In this document: piece by piece, positions 18,292 through 27,346 of the stretch | How the letters are laid out: every line of letters starts with the position of its first letter | How positions within the stretch are numbered: position 1 is the stretch's first letter | Source: Cerioporus squamosus | Lineage: Eukaryota > Basidiomycota > Agaricomycetes > Polyporales > Polyporaceae | DNA: 29,307 bases | Direction of reading: 5' to 3' | Assembly (NCBI GenBank): GCA_022592435.1 | Contig: JABYQS010000339.1 | Location: forward strand, 1 to 29,307 | Position numbers and translations under genes: made by a program | Notes under the pieces: generated by a model | Told to the model about the DNA's origin: nothing | The model's database searches: none | Seen by the model: the letters and a program-made list of their open reading frames with translations, nothing else

Positions 18292-20880
18292 CTAGAAGTC
18301 GGAACTGTCGAAGTCCGTGTCCGAGTCCCACATATCCAAATCCAGACCGAGCCCGATGTCCGAATCGTAGTCGTAGTCGTAGTCCGAGTCGATACCCCAC
18401 CCGGACGATGTCAATGTCAGCGTACCATACTCGGCTTCGGCGAAACCGTCCTCGTAACACTGGAGGTACAAGGCATTCGGTTTCGGCTTGCCGTCGTGGT
18501 GTCTGTAAGCATGGGTACCGATGTCCCCGATCTCGACTGTGATGTCATGACTGCAAGCACGTCAAGCACGGAGCGCGTAGGGGAGTGACAAGTACTTGCC
18601 GGTTCTGCAAGTGTCTCGCCAACTTGTGTGGGCGCGCCGCGTAGTCGCAGTAATGGCAACCATGCAGCCATTTGCTTGCGTCAACCGCCTTCCGCTGCAC
18701 TGTCGTATCGGCTTCGAGCTTCTTGATTGCTTCCTCTTCCACCTTGGACAGCCGAGTCCATCGGTGTTCTCGAGCTGGTTTGCCTCGAGGAACACATTGT
18801 TTCGTTTCGATAGCACGGTTAAGCTGGTACGAGAAGTCAGTTCTCCCAACGCCCGAATGGCCATGGAAAGAGATGGAGAGGCGCACCGCAGTCCAGCAAT
18901 TGTATGCAAAGTATGTCTCAAAGTGTCTTGCCCCCACAGCGCCCGAGCCAGCCTCGGAACAGCCTATGCACTTCAGCCTCGCCGCGCAATCGTCCATCTG
19001 CTTCAACGTCGCGCGCTCCGAATTCAGTCCACAAGCCTTGAGGATGGGAGGTAACGCGGACATTGCCTCAGTCGACAATGACAGATACCTCGCGCTCCAG
19101 GGTGATCGGGACCATTGGGGCGACCAGTACTTTGCAACAGTGTTCGCATAAAGCTCCTTCTCGTGATTGACGACGCGGTTGCATACATGCGCAACCACCG
19201 AGGGATAGCGGAGGTCAGCGCGTTTGCATACCCGACAAGCGAACAAAACGGAGGATAGGGTAAGCGGGTCGGTGCCCTCGGGTATGGTGACCTGCCTCGA
19301 CTGGAGGACCACAGTTGTGAGCTCGAGCTTGCGATCCGTTTGCCAGAGGAGGATTGCGTTCTCGAACATATTGCGCATCTCCTCTGCGTTGTCCAGAATG
19401 CTCATGTCGGCGTCCTCCGGAACGTCCAATATCGCTCTGAAGTCCTTCATGACGGCGAGGTCCATGAGGTGGGGTTGGAGGTCCGAGTCTGCGGTTCTCC
19501 TGTAGTCCGCACCGCGGTAAGTCTCATAAGCCTTGACGAATGACTCGAATCGACCCCGCAGGAGAACTCTCCGTGCAGCATCAAGGCGACGCTTCTTCAT
19601 ATCTTCCATGTAGGCGAATGCGCCTTCCCGAATCTTCGTCCAACCTAGGACGCGGCATGTAGATGCTAAACGCGCACAAATACAGGAGAAACAGAACACA
19701 CCTCGCTCAGTCAATGGTTCTGCCTTGGATGCATACTTGTTTTGCATCGCTCTCTGCTGCCAGATGTTCATGAGGTCTAGCTCCTCGGCCCAACCTTCCT
19801 GGCGAAGCTTTGCCGTGATGCTGGCAATTCAACGACAAAGGTCAGTGCACGTATAGAGCAGTATCATCGGAAGCCTCACGCTTGGAAGCGGTCCACCTTG
19901 ATCTGATGAAGCTCGGTGTACCTCTTGCTCTTCTGCTTGTCTCGCCACTTCTGCAATGCCGGCATGGCCTGAGAAGCAGATCAGGTCAGGTCGGATTGAA
20001 TATGTCACAGCACGCACCTCATGCACCATCTTCACTCGAGAGATAGCTGCCGCGGCAAACACCTTCTTGCTATCATCATCTGGCAGCGAATCCCACCTAG
20101 CCCGAAATGCTTCAATCTCAGGCTTGTGATATCGCAAGTGGTGGCTGCCGTGGACGGTGGTTAGCCGTCCAGTCAATGAGCACAACGAGATGTACGCACC
20201 CATCCCTGAGTATGGCGAAGGGGAAGCCTGCAAATCCGCCCATGACGTTGATACTTTGTAAGAGGTCAACTACATGAACCCTCTCCACGAGCCTGTAAGA
20301 TGCACATTTATATATACTGGGCATGTAAATCACCATGTTGGTATAACACTCACATCTTCTGCTTGCAGCTGTTGCAATAGCGCGCCCCAAACTCGAATAG
20401 AATCGTCTGCACGTTGGGTTTCAAGCAGCCCTGTTGCCGCCGCTCAAGCAAATCCACATGCCTCAACAGAGAAACACTCACATGGCAGTGCGGGAAGAAG
20501 AGCAGGTTGACATAAGCCGGTTCGCTCATGTAGGATGGACACTTCGGTAGGTCCTCGACCCCCTGGATGGACGCCCTCCACATCGCTATCGAGCTGCGGC
20601 TCATGAGCAGAGCCCGAAACGGCTTGCTCGTGCGCGCGAGGTTCAACAGGTCTCGAGGGTGCATGAAGCCAAATATCTGGGAAGTCCAGGGCCGATCAAT
20701 CCTCGGGAAGCTTCATCGCAAGCTCGGAGCTGTACGCACCTCAATCAGGATGTCCAGGGGCATGCCTGGCATGTCCTTGAGGCCACCTCGGCGACCACGA
20801 ATATTACGGCGCGCAATCTGGGCAACCGATTCCTCAGCGGGTTCGTCCTGGGTCTTCTTCGCCCGCTTGCGTGGTGGCAT
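18292..20880 (-). CDS. F-box protein with multiple Cys/His clusters, paralogue B
   Basis: Ten exons give 693 residues: 20880-20740, 20676-20482, 20430-20354, 20292-20200, 20144-20018, 19968-19880, 19820-19702, 19644-18887, 18823-18600 and 18550-18292, stop TAG. Domain order is that of paralogue A: basic MPPRKRAKK start, F-box (MPLDILIEIFGFMHPRDLL), ARYCNSC pair, a middle cluster CRVCKRADLRYPSVVAHVC, CAARLKCIGC, and HGCHYCDYAARPHKLARH. The acidic tail is longer and rich in Asp-Tyr and Asp-Ser. The last intron starts with GC (donor GCAAGT), where A has GT. The 63-nt intron before exon 9 is a multiple of three without a stop, so retention would add 21 residues. The start of A lies 407 bases beyond the end of B, so they form a head-to-tail tandem pair. 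Exon 2 (195 nt) and exon 3 (77 nt) have the same lengths in both copies, which supports recent duplication. Confidence 0.85.
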
Positions 20881-21466
20881 GGTGGTGGTCGGTGTAGAAG
20901 ATGGTGCGAGACGCGGAAGGGAACGGAAACGCTCCAGAAGGTGTGCGTGACGACGCGATACGTCACTGGCATGTCACGCGTTATGCGACGCGTCGACAAT
21001 ATGCCGCTTGCCATCGTGTTGAGTGGGACCGATTCTAACCTCTCATACCGGCCAGTGATCGCACGCTCACCTTTGGTACATCCTAGACGCGCAGTGTATG
21101 ATTTCCCAACTACAAAAGAGCTTAAACGACAAGGTGACTCTCTTCGGCCCTTCTGCGTATAGTGACACCAAACGCCGGGCCCTGGCCGAGCCCCACAAAC
21201 AGAACCTTGGGTCCAGAGGCTGACTTTATTGCTGGCGAGGGCTACATTCGCAAATAGAATCTCCAGCTCGAGCGGGTGGCCGACCATCCTGCGTGGATAC
21301 ATAGGCTACACAGCCTAGCATTCAACTTTCCCGAAGTTGGGTGTATCATCCCTGTCCTGCGTCTGATTGATACAGCATGCATACCCTGAGGCATATATGA
21401 GCGCAATATACTAAGAATACAAATCTTCGACTGCCCAGAATCATATCACTCCAGCTACGCGCGCTG
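20881..21466. other. Upstream region of F-box B and 3' flank of the OTU gene
   Basis: This 586-base gap holds the promoter of paralogue B at its left side, including the paired ACGCGT sites listed separately. The right part flanks the stop of the OTU gene at 21467. No coding segment is recognised. Confidence 0.6.
20976..20993. promoter_or_regulatory. Two ACGCGT (MluI cell-cycle box) sites upstream of F-box B
   Basis: ACGCGT occurs at 20976-20981 and 20988-20993, 12 bases apart and about 100 bases before the start codon at 20880. In fungi ACGCGT is the core bound by MBF-type (Mbp1/Swi6-like) factors that drive G1/S transcription. The match is exact, but its use here is inference. Confidence 0.4.
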
Positions 21467-22510
21467 CTAGCGTAACGCTGCCTTGATGCTGTTCAACAGG
21501 GTCTTCGGCCGCAGTGAGTTGTAGTGCTGAAGGGGAGAAGGTAAGTGATGTGCGAGCGATGATCTAAAACACGGTGCGAACCTCTCCTAGCCCATACAGT
21601 TGGCGATGATAGCTGATATATGCAACACCCTTGTCGCCAGGTTTCGACTTCTGACCCTCGTCTCGTGGATCATGGACGACGACCGGAGGCGTCCCTGCCT
21701 GAACAACGTGGATGGGGACATTGAAAGCTCGGCTAAGCGCGAGGATCTCGGGCTCGCCGCCCCATGTTGCGGTGTTTCGCATCATCGTGCAGTACTTCTC
21801 GAACTGTTCACGATTCATGAGCCCCGGGTCCGTTGCGCCTGCGGCGTCCTCTCCAGCCTCAGACGGTAGGAAAGGCAAGAAGTCGTCCGGGTGCGTGTAG
21901 ATGTAGTCCGCGGCCGCGGCCCGACATGTCGCGTACGTTGCTTGTGCTTGAGGGACGATGCCCAACAGCGCGAGTTGGTCAGCCACTGCTGAGAACAAAC
22001 AGTGTCCATCCGGCGTGATCTGGATTGCGGGCGGTCTATGTCGGTAGAATGAGACTGGATAAGAGCGTAGCCACTGACCTCATGCAAAGTCAATCCCAGC
22101 TCCTCACAGACTCGTTTGATGTTCTCCTCCTCCTCCTTGGCTTGGCGTTCCAATCGTGCATCTGCTTCCGGGTCTGAGGGGGCGTAGCTCTCCGCAAGCG
22201 CAGCTGCTCTCCTTGCCTGCGGCGGGAAGTCGGTTGGAGCATATCCGGAGTAAGATGTGAACGCACGCACCTGTCGCGCCTTGTATCTGGCTTTGGGATC
22301 TTTCTTCGGTGCATCCTCCCCCTTCTGAGCAACTGCGTTGATGTGCATCTCCTGCAGGACGGTCGCGGACTCTCCTCGGACAACATCGTTCTTGGAGTCG
22401 AGTTGAGCGAATAGGTCATCCATGAGTGCATCATCGTCGACCGGATCGTCCACCGGTGCAGGTTGAGGTGGAGACAGCATCTTCTTCAGCTTGTTCTTCT
22501 TATTAGCCAT
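21467..22510 (-). CDS. OTU-domain deubiquitinase (OTUD6/Otu2-like)
   Basis: Four exons, 22510-22271, 22216-22079, 22019-21582 and 21526-21467, encode 291 residues, stop TAG. The N-terminal third is charged and helical (MANKKNKLKKML, then AKEEEENIKRVCEELGL), as in OTUD6 proteins. The OTU cysteine-protease domain follows. The catalytic loop is ITPDGHCLFSAVADQL with Asp130 and Cys133, a middle part is WGGEPEILALSRAFNVPIHV, and the catalytic His273 lies in HYNSL, created by the last splice. All catalytic residues are intact, so it should cleave ubiquitin chains. OTUD6/Otu2 proteins are associated with ribosomes and translation. The OTU gene shares a 490-base divergent promoter region with the aldo-keto reductase. 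Confidence 0.92.
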
Positions 22511-23000
22511 GGAGCACGAACGGATGGTTTAGTGATAGAGACAGGCCCGAAACTCCAAAGCTGATCTGTAACGACGTTTCAGCGGCCCAGATCTCGGTGA
22601 CACGCAGAGCCCTATCTCACAGACTGCTCCGAATGATGTCGAGGGTGGTGGAACAAGTATCGTGGATGGTCGTGGTCTGTCGTAGTTAGTGTCTGAATGG
22701 TCGAGCTGCGCTGCTCTGTCTCAGCTTGGGCAGTGGAGAGATGCTTGATCTCAGATCCAACCCTAACCTGGCGTGGATGACCTCACGGACCGGTGAACGG
22801 GCCGAGTACTGCAGTCTACCACCCTCCTGTAGTCAGCTTGCCCAGCGGGTGCTCACTATGTCGCGTTCGCACACCGCGACCATGGTTTTGGACGTCTTTC
22901 CACCCTCGACACACAGCTGGTGCTTATCGATATCGCCAACCTGTTTCCGACCACTCTACGCCTCTCCTCTCGCCTCGGGCTTTCTCGAACGTTATCCACC
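22511..23000. other. Divergent promoter region, OTU and aldo-keto reductase genes
   Basis: This 490-base interval between the two start codons must contain both promoters. No clear TATA box or coding segment stands out. Confidence 0.6.
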
Positions 23001-24446
23001 ATGGCGTCCACCAGAATTCCTTTGCTTTTCGTGCGTTGCATGTTGCAAATGATGGAGGCTCGCGATCTCTTGCTGATCATGTATAATGTCAGGGAACCAT
23101 GACCATGGGCGAGCCGGGAAAGAACGGCGTCCGTACCTCTGATCTGAAGGAGTGCCAAGAGATCCTAGATGTGTTCTTCAGCCACGGACACAAGGAGCTC
23201 GACACAGCTCGGGTATATGCTGAGGGGACCACAGAGAAGGTGCGCCCTTGTTCTTGCTTGTGGGCGTTGGTACTTTCCCTCACGTTTGATGTCGTACGTG
23301 TAGTACCTAGCAAAGCTCGACCTGAAGGGAGCGACCGTCGATACGAAGTGAGTCAAACCGCTGAAGCTATGTCGTATGTCGTTGGAACGTTGATTTTGCC
23401 TCAGGGTGTACCCAAGCAAGCCTGGAGATCATGCTCCTTCTGCCCTTCGCGCAACCTTTCAGACTTCACTCAAGGCGCTTGCCCCCCACAAAGTCAGGGT
23501 GTTCTACCTGCACGCGCCCGACCGCAGCGTCCCCTTCGAAGATACCGTTCGTGAGGTCAACGAGCTGTACAAGGAAGGTCTCTTGTGAGTCACTGTGACA
23601 TCGCATCACGATAATCGCTGACTTGGGGGCTAGCGAGATTTTCGGTTTAAGCAACTATGCTGCCTGGGAGGTGCGCCCCCATGTCCACTGTTTTAGTGGT
23701 ACCGCATTCATTTAGGCACCTTCAGGTCGCTGAGATCGTCGGCATCTGCAAAGCCAACGGCTGGGTTCAGCCCAAGATCTACCAAGCGTACGTGAGATCC
23801 GCGGATGTGGTGCCGGAGTACATTGCTCACTATCGCTGGGATGCAGGATGTACAATGCCGTCACTCGCGAGATGGAATCCGAGCTGGTGCCCTGCTGCCG
23901 CAAGTACGGCATCCGCATCGTTGTGTACAACCCACTCGCGTAAGCATTCCCAAAGCCGCCGCTATTCTCATGCCAGTGCGCTGACGACATCGCCCGGGTG
24001 CAAAAGCGGAGGCTTCTTCGCGGGCAAGGTCGCGGCACCTGACTCAGAGGCACCGACCGGCGGCCGCTTCGACCCCAACAGCAATATGGGCAAGATGTAC
24101 AGAGCACGGTACCTGAAGAGCGGATACTTTGATGCCCTAAACTACCTAAAGCCCATTGCTGTGAGTGTTCGGGGAAGTTCAATGTCCTAGAAGGCTCCCG
24201 ATGTGCTGAAACGATGACGTGCAGGAAAAGCATCAGCTGCGGCTGACGGAGATAGCTCTCCGATGGTGCCAGCATCACTCGGTGTTGACTCCCGAGGACG
24301 GCATCATACTCGGAGCTAGTAGTGCTGCGCAGCTGAAACAGAACCTTGAGGACAGCGAGAAAGGTCCACTGCCCGAGGAGATCATCCAGGCGCTCAACGA
24401 GGCTCGCCTCATTGTAGGCGCGAGCGCTCCTACGTACTGGCGTTGA
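23001..24446 (+). CDS. Aldo-keto reductase, aflatoxin B1 aldehyde reductase (AKR7)-like
   Basis: Nine short exons give 322 residues: 23001-23030, 23093-23239, 23304-23347, 23405-23584, 23634-23670, 23726-23787, 23847-23939, 24007-24160 and 24225-24446, stop TGA. The NADPH-dependent (alpha/beta)8-barrel starts at IPLLFGTMTMG. The catalytic tetrad is complete: Asp47 and Tyr52 in ELDTARVYAEG, Lys74 in VDTKVYPSKPG, and His110 in FYLHAPDRSVPFEDT. Also typical are FGLSNYAAWEVAEIVGICKA, VVYNPLAGGFFAGK, and the C-terminal cofactor-binding GIILGASSAAQLKQNLED. The family reduces dicarbonyls and reactive aldehydes, so detoxification of aldehydes is the likely role. It is cytosolic, since no targeting signal is seen. 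The GG-x2-AGK segment and the length agree with AKR7 members rather than AKR1. Confidence 0.95.
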
Positions 24447-25731
24447 GTGTCAGGACGGGGCGACGTTCATATCACCAGAGGTGACCCGTCGCAAGGTCGT
24501 GGAGGTGGAGGCAACTTCTCGGTCAGTGACCTAGGTGCGATGTGTCGGCAACCCGCTGAACCTGCGTGATGGCTGCTAGGGAATATTTGTCAGTGTACGG
24601 TCTCGTTGGAGGAAAGAATTCAAGTCATGGCGAATATCTTGATCACATCAAGTACTGTAACTCATGAGTACTGAGTTAGTAGTCGGTCAGTTGAGCCAAC
24701 TCGACGTTCAGGCCCGTGAGCGGCTATCGCGCTCTGGCCAATCAGATCGTCTTGCGCCCGGGGGCTGCGGAACCTCCCACGAGGCTTATTACGTGGCAGC
24801 AGCAGAAGCCAAGAATACTGAACGCATTCCTTAACCACCATGTGCACATGATGTCAATGCAAGCCACGACAGGAAGCCAGGTGCTGTAGGCGGTTCGGAT
24901 CATGATCCTCTCTATTTTTTTTCTGCCATTCTGCCTGCCTCCCTGCACTGACCATGACGTGTTGCTCTAGAGTTGGCCATGCACATATGCAGGTTCCCAC
25001 TCCCGAGCAAACTCCCGAGTCCCACGTCGCTCCAATGCTTCCTTGGTGCTTCCCGCTCGTTCGTCGCATCGAGGGGGACGTGGCTGGCGACGCCTCTGCT
25101 TCGGCTGCATTGCCGGCGGGTGCCGTTGTCGACAGTACTGGCACTACTTGCTCTCGATACGATCTCCCGCCGGTCGCGGCCTGGCGGAGTGGGCAACGAT
25201 CGCCTATGGAATGTGGTTCTCTCCGGCCGGCCTGACACAGCCCTGGGTAAATCTGGCGCTGATCACGGTTACACTAGTCACCGTGCTGGATCAATGTCCC
25301 GGACGCTCGTCTCCGTGTACGACAATGGGCTAACCTCGCGCCGCCGGCTCTACTCGGGACTGAGAGAAAAGTCTGCAGCCGCACAAATTCCCTGATTGAC
25401 AATCCTGAATGGGCCCCACGAGTCACATGAGCAGCTGCCAGAGTTGGACATCGACAAACTCTGTGCAGTAGGAGAACTTACAGAGTGGGCGTGGTGTTCT
25501 TTGGAGCAAGGCCGCGTTCTGGACAGTTCCTCTGCTACGACATGCTCGACGAAGGAATGCTAGCAGTGACGACATCCATGACCGCTTCGCATGCTCTCCT
25601 CCCTGGCGCCATGGCAAGGTCTTAAAGGCGGGACACGCTGCTCGACCTTCTTCATCCAATCGCCTGGTCGAGCATCCTCCAAGCTCAAGCTTCACGATCT
25701 TCACGTCCTTCACGACCTATCACCCGCAGCA
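24447..25731. other. Intergenic region upstream of the opsin-related gene
   Basis: About 1.3 kb between the reductase stop and the opsin-related start. It includes small inverted repeats (for example AACTCA and TGAGTT around 24660-24677). A frame near 25180-25310 has a hydrophobic stretch but no splice context or family match. I see no supported gene. Confidence 0.5.
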
Positions 25732-26883
25732 ATGGGCAGCTCACTCGACACCAACCCGCCCAATGCCGACCGCCACATCACAGCTGGCGGCTCAGACTGG
25801 CTGTGGGCAGTCTTTGCGATCATGCTGCTCAGCGACCTCATAATGATTTTCTGGGCCTTCTCGGTGCGTTTCATTGACCTACTCCACTGCAAACTAGTCG
25901 ATGTCCTGACTCGCAATTGCAGCGACCGCGCGGAACGCGTCTGTTCCACCAGATCGCTGTCATCGTCCTTACCACAGCCACCATTGCCTACTTCTCGATG
26001 GCGTCGGATCTCGGTGCTACGCCCGTCACCGCCGAGTTCTCTCGTGGTAACACTGGGACGCGTCAGATCTGGGTGAGCACAGTCTGCTGTACTTCAGGAT
26101 GCGGAAACGTTACTAATCGTTCTTTTAGTTCGTTCGCTACATCCAATGGTTCATAACATTACCGCTGCTCCTTCTCGAGCTGCTCCTCGCTACCGGCCTG
26201 TCGATCTCCGACATCTTCACGACCCTCTTCATGGCATGGGTCTTCGTTATCTGCGGCCTCGTAGGCGCGCTCGTCGTCACCGTCTACAAGTGGGGATACT
26301 TCGTCTTCGGCGTCATGGCGCTCCTGTACATTTGGTACGTCATTTCCGCGTCGTTCGTCAGTGCATGCGTGCCAATCACTCTTCTACCAGGTATGTGCTC
26401 CTCGGCCACGGCCCACGCTCGACCTTCGCGGCCGGCGGTGTCGTCCGCAGCGGCTATCTCCGTAGTGCCGGCTACCTCTCCTTCCTCCTTATGCTCTACC
26501 CCATCGCCTGGGGCCTCTCCGAGGGCGGCAATGTCATCTCGCCCACGGGTGAGATGATCTTCTACGGTGTCCTCGACCTCCTCGCTGGACCGATCTTCCT
26601 CTTCTTCTTCCTCTGGAGTCTCCGCAGTATCGACTACGGCGCGTTCGGCCTCATGTCGACCAAGCACACCGACGCCTCGTACGGCTCGGGCGCGGGTGGC
26701 TACGGTCATGGTGCAGGCGGTGTTGGTACTGGCCCGGGCATGACCCACAGGGCTGGTGCGGCTCCGGGCACCGGTGTGGCTGGTACGGGCGCAGGGGCCC
26801 CGCTCGGTGGCGCGGGCACCGCGGACCATGGTACGACCGCGGCGGGCGCAGGTGTTAACGGTGCACGCGCCCACAATGTATGA
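25732..26883 (+). CDS. Opsin-related seven-helix protein (Hsp30/Yro2/Mrh1-like), lacking retinal lysine
   Basis: Four exons, 25732-25863, 25923-26072, 26129-26334 and 26391-26883, encode 326 residues, stop TGA. Seven hydrophobic helices are followed by a Gly/Ala-rich tail of about 80 residues from position 245. Helix C reads RYIQWFITLPLLLLELLL and aligns to bacteriorhodopsin RYADW ... LLLLD: Arg82 is kept (Arg97), Asp85 is Gln100, and Asp96 is Glu111. Helix G reads GVLDLLAGPIFLFFFLW. Asp212 is kept (Asp225), but the Schiff-base lysine is Gly229. It therefore cannot bind retinal covalently and belongs with the fungal opsin-related/Hsp30 group of stress-linked plasma-membrane proteins, not with proton pumps. 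The exact function of the group is poorly known. No clear heat-shock element was found upstream by eye. Confidence 0.92.
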
Positions 26884-27346
26884 AACGTTCCCTTACAGCC
26901 CATGACATGAAGCGCCATGGAGCTCGCGAAGGAACATGTGATGTATTCTCTGGTTCCCTCATAGTGTAGTCTCATTGTAGTCTCATTCCTCCGGTTGTAA
27001 TCCCGCTCTTGAATGTGTATGCCCTCACTCTGTGTATTGAACTACACGATCAATTCACTGTGATTTTCACGCTACGCGAATATCGCAGACGTTGCTTTCC
27101 AGCTCAGTGTCTAGCTAGCTGTGTTGCTCAAACCAATTCATACCGGTCGCCGCGGGCTTGGATGCCCATCCACCCTTTCTGCGGCGCTTCCGCTCAAGTA
27201 ATTCACGCTGTGTCTCCAGGCACGTTATGACATATGGGATAGTACAAGAACAACACTGGTATCATCACTCCTGTCCGCCGGGAACAAACTACGAAACGTT
27301 TTTCACTCCACCCCAAAGAACATCAACGCTTCCAGCCCTCCTCCCC
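26884..27346. other. Intergenic region between convergent opsin-related and F-box C genes
   Basis: A 463-base stretch between two 3' ends, more A/T-rich than its surroundings around 26950-27080, which fits 3' UTRs and terminators. A duplicated TGTAGTCTCATT occurs near 26965-26990. Nothing else is recognised. Confidence 0.55.

Noticed and set aside
25043..25333. Possible membrane protein fragment upstream of the opsin-related gene
   Set aside because: One hydrophobic stretch only, no family match, no splice sites linking it to the gene at 25732, and it is separated from that start by stops.
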